Shown here: piece by piece, positions 41,374 to 46,458 of the stretch | How the letters are laid out: each line of letters begins with the position of its first letter | Numbering within the stretch: position 1 is the stretch's first letter | From: DASPTR01 sp964475545 | GTDB taxonomy: Archaea; Thermoproteota; Bathyarchaeia; Bathyarchaeales; Bathycorpusculaceae | Length of the DNA stretch: 46,458 nt | Direction of reading: 5' to 3' | Assembly (NCBI GenBank): GCA_964475545.1 | Contig: CAYYXF010000003.1 | Span: 1 to 46,458 of the forward strand | The notes under the pieces: model-generated | The model's input: only the letters and a program-made list of their open reading frames with translations | Told to the model about the DNA's origin: nothing | Databases searched by the model: none | Program-made: the position numbers and the translations under genes

Positions 41374-41784
41374 TCATCTGTAGCTTTTTTGCTCTTTGGC
41401 CCGTGCTCCCGGTCCGCCGAATTTCTTGGACTCCTTTTTCCTAGAGTCACCGGCCATCATGGTTCTGTCATATTCAGCGAAAACAGTGCGTAGGTGTGCG
41501 CTTTTGGTCCACTTCAGCAACGCGTTGGCGATGGCCATTCTCGCTGCTTCTGCTTGACCCATGTAGCCGCCGCCTAAGACCTTCACGTCCATGTCCAGCT
41601 GCTTCCAAACGTCGTCTCCGGCTTGCAAGAGGGGTTCCTTGATTTTTTCGCGTGAGATTTCTGGTTCCAGAATTTCCAAGGGGGTTTTGTTTATGTGTAT
41701 CTTTCCAATTCCGGGCCTTACAACAGCACGTGCTATGGCTGTCTTCCTCTTTCCACTAACAACTAAAACTTTCTTGGCTGGCAT
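41374..41784 (-). CDS. rps9: Ribosomal protein S9
   Basis: The protein has 136 residues from ATG 41784, 2 nt after the L13 stop; the upstream 21 codons of open frame lie inside L13 and are not conserved. VVSGKRKTAIARAVVRPG and GGGYMGQAEAARMAIANALLKW are S9 signatures, and the C-terminal GPGARAKEQKSYR is the basic tail that reaches the P-site tRNA. Length fits the archaeal S9. Confidence 0.97.
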   Translation of the reverse strand: MPAKKVLVVSGKRKTAIARAVVRPGIGKIHINKTPLEILEPEISREKIKEPLLQAGDDVWKQLDMDVKVLGGGYMGQAEAARMAIANALLKWTKSAHLRTVFAEYDRTMMAGDSRKKESKKFGGPGARAKEQKSYR

Positions 41785-41786
41785 GG

Positions 41787-42245
41787 CTATCCACTCGGGT
41801 TCCATCCTATTTCTTTGGCGAATTCGCCGACCGTGAGGTATGGGCATGTCAGCTTCTTGGCTTGGGCGTTTTCTATTGTTTCCATTTTCTTATCTTTGAA
41901 GTCGTCCGGTGTTCCTATGTAAACCTTGAGCCTTTTGTATGCTTGCTTGGCTTTGGACACGCGCGCGCGCCGCTTCTTGAATGGTAACATGCCCTTAACG
42001 CTCTTTCTAACTATCCTGTCAGGTCTTCTGTAATGGAATGGGCCTCTCTGAGGGGACCCAACTCCCAGGAATTCCTTGGCGTCCTCTAACTTGCTTCTCC
42101 TCTTTCCAGAAAGCACGGCTTTCTCAGCATTTACTATCACTATTTCTTCACCATTCAATAGTCGCTTAGCCACGTAGGTCGCCATTCTTCCCAGAATGAG
42201 TCCGTGCGCATCTATTACTGCAACTGTCTTGGATGTTGTCTGCAT
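41787..42245 (-). CDS. rpl13: Ribosomal protein L13
   Basis: The protein has 152 residues from ATG 42245 with GGTGAG 5 nt upstream; a TTG four codons earlier is less likely. VIDAHGLILGRMATYVAKRLLNGEEIVIVNAEKA, then GPFHYRRPDRIVRKSVKGMLPFKKRRA are archaeal L13 signatures. The segment encoding RRARV contains a run of alternating C and G (plus strand 41959-41971). It lies 4 nt after L18e. Confidence 0.97.
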   Translation of the reverse strand: MQTTSKTVAVIDAHGLILGRMATYVAKRLLNGEEIVIVNAEKAVLSGKRRSKLEDAKEFLGVGSPQRGPFHYRRPDRIVRKSVKGMLPFKKRRARVSKAKQAYKRLKVYIGTPDDFKDKKMETIENAQAKKLTCPYLTVGEFAKEIGWNPSG

Positions 42246-42249
42246 TTTC

Positions 42250-42612
42250 TCACCCAATTATTTTGATGTTTGACCCTTTCGGGTTCTTCTTGATTAGTTC
42301 GGAAAACGACAGGCATTTACCCTTAGCCGCGCCTACTTTCTCCTTGGCCTTTTCAGAGAAAGCGATTGCCACCACCGTTATTGGGTGGCTGATTTCGCCC
42401 GTGCTAAGTAGCTTCCCAGGAACCACAACAGTCTCGTTCTTTCGCGTGTATCTATTCAAGCGGCTTAGGTTCACTGGTGCTTGCCTTCTTCTCGGGCTGG
42501 CTAGGCGTTCAGCGACGTCTCGCCATATGGCAGCCTTGTTTTCTCTACCTTGTTTCCTTAGGAATCGAATAAGCTCTACGAGTTCGGGGTTCGTTGTTTT
42601 AGCTTGCTTCAC
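42250..42612 (-). CDS. rpl18e: Ribosomal protein L18e
   Basis: This is a 120-residue protein found only in archaea and eukaryotes. ELIRFLRKQGRENKAAIWRDVAERLASPRR and the VVVPGKLLSTGEISHPITVVAIAFS segment are family signatures. The GTG start at 42612 lies inside the end of rpoD (overlap of 14 nt), which suggests translational coupling. Confidence 0.96.
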   Translation of the reverse strand: MKQAKTTNPELVELIRFLRKQGRENKAAIWRDVAERLASPRRRQAPVNLSRLNRYTRKNETVVVPGKLLSTGEISHPITVVAIAFSEKAKEKVGAAKGKCLSFSELIKKNPKGSNIKIIG

Positions 42613-43486
42613 TCTTCTTCACCTTAACCTGAGTTTCAAATTCCTTTAGCTGCTTTTCCAGAATTTTGACGGCTTCTATCACTGTTCTCTCTGGCGGAAG
42701 TGCACCTGTAGATTCTACGTTGAATATAAATGCGTTCTCTTCCCAGCTAATCTCTAATGCTTTGGGATCTTCTGGGCAAGCCTGAACACAGTCTTTGCAT
42801 AGTGTGCAAGCCGTCAGGTCCCGAACTTCTATTTTGTTCTCGGCTTTCGCCAATACTTTTCTTGGACAGATTTCCACGCATTTCCCACAAGCATCGCAGT
42901 GCTTGCTTGAAATCGTTATCCTTGGATAATACTTGTAAGAACACAACGAAACGGGCTGCCATTTTGCGTGATTCTTTCCTTTGCCCAGCCGTGCATAGGC
43001 TTCGAGCCGAAGCTCTTGTTCTTTGGCCAGTTTTGCTATCGGAATCTTGTCGCTAACGGGTATTACGTCCTTGTTCTCAGAGATCAACTCGCCTGAGTAT
43101 ACTGGTCTTGTGCCTTCCTTTGCTTGCGCGTCGAGAGTAAGTGTGACCCTGCAAAGATTACATCCAAATTCGCTCTTGCATGGGCAGTCTTCAGGCAAGT
43201 TGTAACCGTCTAGATCCGTTTTAAGGGGAATGAGCCCAAGTCTGTGGGCTATTGTCTCATCTTGTATTATGGAAGAGTTTTCAAGCATTACAACTTCATC
43301 TACTGCCATGCAGGGTACTTCAGAGACTATTAGCCTTCTCAGGGCATTTACGTAGGGAACGTCAACTCCCCGAATAAGCAAACGCATGTTTTTCTCGTTT
43401 TTTTCAAGTACTTTTATTTCCACTGAATTGGTCGCTCCATACAGCCTATGATAGTTGCTGTGCCGTTCAATAGAATACTCGTGCAT
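42599..43486 (-). CDS. rpoD: RNA polymerase subunit D with two 4Fe-4S motifs
   Basis: The protein has 295 residues from ATG 43486; the 37 codons of open frame upstream overlap S11 and are not conserved. The N-terminal part matches the alpha-like dimerisation domain (LIRGVDVPYVNALRRLIVSEVPCMAVDEV). The insert domain includes CPCKSEFGCNLCRV. Next come two complete ferredoxin motifs, C-D-A-C-G-K-C-V-E-I-C-P and C-T-L-C-K-D-C-V-Q-A-C-P, around residues 205-250. Some archaeal D subunits carry one or two such clusters, thought to stabilise the D/L heterodimer and perhaps sense redox. The dimerisation helix at the end (TVIEAVKILEKQLKEFE) completes the subunit. It is the counterpart of Rpb3. Confidence 0.97.
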   Translation of the reverse strand: MHEYSIERHSNYHRLYGATNSVEIKVLEKNEKNMRLLIRGVDVPYVNALRRLIVSEVPCMAVDEVVMLENSSIIQDETIAHRLGLIPLKTDLDGYNLPEDCPCKSEFGCNLCRVTLTLDAQAKEGTRPVYSGELISENKDVIPVSDKIPIAKLAKEQELRLEAYARLGKGKNHAKWQPVSLCSYKYYPRITISSKHCDACGKCVEICPRKVLAKAENKIEVRDLTACTLCKDCVQACPEDPKALEISWEENAFIFNVESTGALPPERTVIEAVKILEKQLKEFETQVKVKKSEAS

Positions 43487-43526
43487 TATTTCAATTTTTC
43501 TATTTGTGGGAGAACAATGGGGTTTG

Positions 43527-43925
43527 CTAGACTCTTCTTCCCCTTCTGCCACCTGGTCTTCGTGTCCCATCATGTGGGACAGGGGTAATCTCTTCAATAC
43601 GTTCTATGCGGAAACCAGCTCTAGCTAAGGCTCTTATGGCTGCCTGTGCTCCTGGTCCTGGGGTTCTCGGTCCTGATCCTCCAGGGGCCCTTACTTTGAT
43701 GTGAATTGCGGTTATTCCCTTGTCTCTAGCTGCGTCGGCGGCAGCTGTAGCCGCGCGCATTGCAGCGTAAGGTGAAGATTCCAATCTGTCCGCCTTCACG
43801 AACATTCCTCCTGACGTTCTGGCTATTGTTTCAGCGCCTGAAATGTCAGTTATGTGAATCAGCGTATTGTTGTATGAGCTAAATATGTGGACAACAGCCC
43901 ATTTCTCGTTTCTCTTGCTGCTCAT
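43527..43925 (-). CDS. rps11: Ribosomal protein S11
   Basis: This is a 132-residue S11. VVHIFSSYNNTLIHITDISGAETIARTSGG and the C-terminal ITPVPHDGTRRPGGRRGRRV are nearly invariant in archaea. The ATG overlaps the S4 stop by 4 nt. The order S13-S4-S11-D is conserved in archaea. Confidence 0.98.
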   Translation of the reverse strand: MSSKRNEKWAVVHIFSSYNNTLIHITDISGAETIARTSGGMFVKADRLESSPYAAMRAATAAADAARDKGITAIHIKVRAPGGSGPRTPGPGAQAAIRALARAGFRIERIEEITPVPHDGTRRPGGRRGRRV

Positions 43926-44494
43926 TGCCCATCTCTCCGTCGTTCAATATCTGCTTGTGGTCCGGATGTTGGCGCTACTGATATTGTTTGGCGTAGGGGG
44001 TGGTTGGGGTTTGCAAGGCCACTTTTTGAAGCGTATGTTATTTGAGGCTCTTCCTTTTTGGCTACAACGTAGCTTGGCACGGTGACTCGCCGGTTTCCTA
44101 TGGCTATGTGTCCGTGGGTTATTAGCTGGCGACACTGATGTACAGTTTTTCCCATGCCCTTGCGGAAAACGATTGTTTGCAGCCTGCGTTCCAGAATGTC
44201 TTCTATTGTCAAGTCCAACACGTTATCAAGAACCGCGGTTTCATTGAGAACACCGATTTTCTTCAGGCGAGCAAGAAGCTCATCTTCCATTTTCTTGCGC
44301 TCTTCAGCCGATTTGCCAATAAGCGAACGGGCTATCCCCCTAAAATTCGACAGAGTTGTTTCATGCCGCCACAACTCATGCTTATTTCTTAGACCATACT
44401 GCCCTAGCAGTTTCAGTTCTTCTTGCAGAATATCAGTACGCCATGGAAAACGCGGGGTCGCATATTTCTTTCTCTGCTTTCTCGGGTCACCCAT
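43922..44494 (-). CDS. rps4: Ribosomal protein S4
   Basis: This is a 190-residue archaeal S4. It begins MGDPRKQRKKYATPRFPW, the usual start, and includes the S4 RNA-binding domain (ERRLQTIVFRKGMGKTVHQCRQLITHGHIAIGNRRVTVPSY). It lies 2 nt after S13 and overlaps S11 by 4 nt. Confidence 0.98.
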   Translation of the reverse strand: MGDPRKQRKKYATPRFPWRTDILQEELKLLGQYGLRNKHELWRHETTLSNFRGIARSLIGKSAEERKKMEDELLARLKKIGVLNETAVLDNVLDLTIEDILERRLQTIVFRKGMGKTVHQCRQLITHGHIAIGNRRVTVPSYVVAKKEEPQITYASKSGLANPNHPLRQTISVAPTSGPQADIERRRDGQ

Positions 44495-44496
44495 GA

Positions 44497-44976
44497 CTAC
44501 TCACTCTTCGCGGCAGCTTGCCTCGCAACAAGATCCTTCTTCTTGACGCCTAGCGCCTTTCCTGCCCTACCAGTTGTCTTAGTTCTCTGCCCACGCACCT
44601 TCAATCCATAAGCATGGCGATATCCGCGCCAGGACTTGATGTTCTTCATCTGCTCAATGTCCATCTTCGTTCTTAAAACGAGGTCCGCACTGATCAAATG
44701 CGTATCCTTCCCCGATTCGACGTCCTTTTTCCTATTAAAAAGCCAGAAAGGTAGCTCATACCTTGTGGGATCCTTGACCAGATCCTCAATCTTTTCAATT
44801 TCTCCCTCTGTCAGAAAGCCAGCCCTTTTGTCCGGATCTATCTTTCCCACTCTCAGCATCGCGTTTGCAAGGTTCAAGCTTATTCCCTTGACTCTTGCAA
44901 GCGCATAAGCAGCCTTCAACGTGCCGTCTACGTCAACATCCACTATTCGAAGTATATGTTTGAATTCCTCTGACAT
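44497..44976 (-). CDS. rps13: Ribosomal protein S13
   Basis: The protein has 159 residues from ATG 44976 (a longer TTG frame is not needed). FKHILRIVDVDVDGTLKAAYALARVKGI, SWRGYRHAYGLKVRGQRTKTTGR and the basic C-terminal tail are S13 signatures. It is the first gene of the long housekeeping run, with a TATA box 47-56 nt upstream. Confidence 0.98.
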   Translation of the reverse strand: MSEEFKHILRIVDVDVDGTLKAAYALARVKGISLNLANAMLRVGKIDPDKRAGFLTEGEIEKIEDLVKDPTRYELPFWLFNRKKDVESGKDTHLISADLVLRTKMDIEQMKNIKSWRGYRHAYGLKVRGQRTKTTGRAGKALGVKKKDLVARQAAAKSE

Positions 44977-45022
44977 TAATCGACGACCATGCACTATTTG
45001 AGCTAACAACGAAGTAAGCCGT

Positions 45023-45032
45023 ATTTTATTTA
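45023..45032 (-). promoter_or_regulatory. Promoter of the S13-to-SRP19 gene run
   Basis: On the minus strand TAAATAAAAT forms a strong TATA box; transcription would start near 45000, giving a short leader before the S13 ATG at 44976. No other comparable box was seen between the genes of the run, although long runs usually have internal promoters. Confidence 0.65.
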
Positions 45033-45807
45033 AACCTTACTAGCCTGAACGTCGCTAATCGGCAGGTTCACCTGCAGATGAACGACTTGCCAGTTCATAG
45101 CACACATCATCACTGAGACCAATTCACGTAAATCTCTATACACATCTTCGTCGCACCTGTTCCGGCAGATTGTGCAAGATCAGCAGTTCAGAATCAGAAT
45201 TCTGGACAGAGAAATAGCTACTGAAGATAAGCACCTACATGGCGGGACGGAAGTATAGGCATAGCCCTGATCGGATGCATGTCAGATTTGGTCTTATCTG
45301 TCTCCTGATTGTAACATGCATCATAGCGCGCCCTATAGTGTCGAAAAATGGCTCATAAATCCTTAGAAATAAGTCATAAAACGTACTAGAACGCGAGGTG
45401 ACGACATCCCCCGCAAATTCCCTCCTTTTTCTCCTCATTTGCGGATCGCAGATTTGTCATGAGACACTAAGGCGGACGCCAGAACGTTTGGAATACAGCG
45501 GGTTTGCTGGTCCATAGCTGGGACATGTTTGAATCATATTTGGAGCATATACTGAACCGGGGGGTAGGCCGTGCGCACACGCAAGCCCACAAAGCCAGAC
45601 AAGCACGTCAAGAGCGCGTCAAGATTGGTTTTAACAGCTCCAGATAATCTAAACGCACATTCCTAGGGCTGAGACGGAAACAAGGAAAGAGAGCATTGTT
45701 AGGGATATTGCCAAATCTGAATGGAGACGTCTCCAGACATGTTTCAGATATCGTAATATAGGTTAAATCTTTTAAAGGTGTATGAGCTATTATTAGAAAA
45801 ATGGCAG
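45033..45807. other. Gene-free stretch between S13 and the winged-helix gene
   Basis: No convincing gene, tRNA or CRISPR repeat is visible in about 775 bases; a 67-codon minus-strand frame (45438-45235) has no context. At the left end 45062-45083 holds overlapping palindromes: GCAGGT-TC-ACCTGC (45062-45075) and GTTCA-CCTGCAGA-TGAAC (45066-45083), upstream of the ribosomal promoter. A TATA-like TTAAATCTTTT at about 45765 may serve the gene at 45808. Confidence 0.5.
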
Positions 45808-46152
45808 ATGATATTGATGGTAAAGAGCGCAGATGAGGAGAAGGTCAAACGCATACTCACGGATTCCAAGTTTGCACCCATAAAAGCCATGCTGGAAAAA
45901 GACCATGCCATAGACTGCATTTTCCTGCTTCACATGAATCGGGGGAAATGGAAGGAGGCTAAAGAGTTCATGCGAGAGAACGGTTTGACGCTCAGCGACG
46001 GCACCTTCAGAGCTAGGATGATCGAAATTGAAGATCTAGGCTTAGCTAAAAGCGTGCGCATTGACCCCTTGAAGAAGTATTATCTGAAAACAGAATTTGG
46101 CGAGAAACTTGCAAAACTTTTGCTAGGGTTTTTTGACAGTTTGAAACTTTAA
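45808..46152 (+). CDS. Small protein with possible winged-helix fold
   Basis: The protein has 114 residues from ATG 45808 (124 from GTG 45778, which lies too close to the TATA-like box near 45765). A first helical region (SADEEKVKRILTDSKFAPIKAML) is followed by helix-turn-helix-like text IDCIFLLHMNRGKWKEAKEFMRENGLTLSDGTFRARMIEIEDLGLAKSV and a basic strand pair (RIDPLKKYYLKTEFGEKLAK), the usual order for a winged helix that ends in a wing and a dimer helix. I infer a small DNA-binding regulator. No ligand domain. Start site uncertain. Confidence 0.65.
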   Translation: MILMVKSADEEKVKRILTDSKFAPIKAMLEKDHAIDCIFLLHMNRGKWKEAKEFMRENGLTLSDGTFRARMIEIEDLGLAKSVRIDPLKKYYLKTEFGEKLAKLLLGFFDSLKL

Positions 46153-46269
46153 GCCTCTAGACATATCGCTTAGCAGTTGTTGTACAGTTCGCTCTGGAAT
46201 GGTTTCTTAGTCGCTACATTCGAAGTTTGTTCTTGTGTTTCTGCAGTTGTGTTTTACAAGTGATTAATA

Positions 46270-46296
46270 TGATGTCGTGAGTCGTAAGATTTAAAT
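46270..46296 (+). promoter_or_regulatory. Promoter of the terminal pilin gene with shared upstream element
   Basis: TGATGTCGTGAGTCGTAA at 46270-46287 matches 4504-4521 at 17 of 18 positions. It is followed directly by the TATA box GATTTAAAT at 46288-46296. Transcription would start near 46320, 30 nt before the ATG at 46351. Confidence 0.6.
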
Positions 46297-46350
46297 CCTC
46301 TGACTCCACTACATACTCAATCAGCCCTAAAAGGAGGGATTAGAAAGAAA

Positions 46351-46458
46351 ATGAAAATGTTGAGAAGCAGAAAAGCCCTAAGCCCCGTAGTAGCCTCAAT
46401 CATACTAATTGCCGTAACAGTCGCAGTCAGCATTGCCGTAGCCGCATGGATGGGAGCA
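46351..46458 (+). CDS. Archaeal type IV pilin-like protein, truncated by the window edge
   Basis: Only 36 codons are inside the window. ATG 46351 is preceded by AGGAGGGA about 11 nt upstream. The leader MKMLRSRKA is followed by LSPVVASIILIAVTVAVSIA, a classic class III signal peptide of archaeal pilin/flagellin-like proteins with cleavage expected between Ala and Leu. This is of the broad ALSPVV type, different from the ALSTVV pilins at 15398-16716. The ectodomain and function are out of view. Confidence 0.85.
   Translation, partial: MKMLRSRKALSPVVASIILIAVTVAVSIAVAAWMGA

Noticed and set aside
41958..41971. Alternating CG run as a Z-DNA or regulatory element
   Set aside because: It lies within the L13 coding sequence and is explained by consecutive Arg/Ala codons.
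45235..45438. Minus-strand 67-codon frame in the gene-free region
   Set aside because: Aromatic/Arg-rich composition, no start context and no neighbour on that strand; looks like a chance open frame.
45033..45807. tRNA, RNase P RNA or SRP RNA in the long gene-free region
   Set aside because: I searched by eye for T-loop, RNase P and SRP core motifs on both strands and found none; a covariance-model search would be the proper test.
1..46458. CRISPR arrays, insertion sequences or prophage genes
   Set aside because: No regularly spaced short repeats, transposase motifs or phage structural proteins were seen anywhere in the window.

Overview
The window is from an archaeon. It shows S8e, L18e, SRP19, RNA polymerase subunits D and N as separate genes, an archaeal-type GluRS, isoprenoid genes of the archaeal mevalonate route (mevalonate kinase, isopentenyl phosphate kinase, type II IPP isomerase, prenyl-diphosphate synthase), class III (type IV pilin-like) signal peptides, TATA boxes of archaeal form and TTG/GTG starts behind GGTGA-type ribosome binding sites. 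The mix of a D subunit with two 4Fe-4S motifs, an SMC/ScpA/ScpB set and FlaI/FlaJ-like pilus genes with KGQIRIIEAF-type minor pilins suggests a Bathyarchaeia-like member of the TACK group; that placement is inference and no rRNA is present to test it.

Layout. 1-600: 3' part of tRNA-Asn and a small membrane protein. 597-2203: a GT4 glycosyltransferase and a two-TM peptide. 2364-7346: a divergent gene set that I consider the most interesting part. On the minus strand are a protein with an apparent SecB fold and three unrecognised small proteins; on the plus strand a MoxR/CbbQ-type AAA+ ATPase and a VWA (MIDAS) protein. 7399-8427: a TrmB-family regulator behind two inverted repeats. 8452-16716: a minus-strand type IV pilus locus with two tandem major pilins, four minor pilin-like proteins, a FlaI/TadA-type ATPase and a FlaJ/TadC-type membrane platform. 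17270-19861: an orphan response regulator and small unknown genes. 20122-22866: a large cell-surface protein built of a duplicated 365-residue module. 23075-26082: hemerythrin/DUF438/PAS protein and flavodiiron protein, divergent from a cysteine-rich HTH regulator; a probable O2/NO defence unit.

26245-31731: DUF2096-like gene, then smc-scpA-scpB, a complete prokaryotic condensin. 31795-32190: S8e. 32198-44976: a long minus-strand housekeeping run, transcribed S13-S4-S11-RpoD-L18e-L13-S9-RpoN-enolase-S2-Memo-mevalonate kinase-IPK-Fni-prenyl synthase-GluRS-SRP19, with overlaps or gaps mostly under 30 bases. 44977-46458: a promoter-bearing gene-poor stretch, a winged-helix-like protein and the first 36 codons of another pilin.

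Two cross-cutting observations. First, three genes (SecB-like, pilin-like at 9640, FlaJ/TadC-like) appear to start on AUU, AUA and ACG, each one base away from AUG and each 5-6 nt behind a good Shine-Dalgarno sequence. Second, an 18-nt element (17 matches) lies just upstream of the TATA boxes of both the AAA+/VWA operon and the pilin gene at the window's end.
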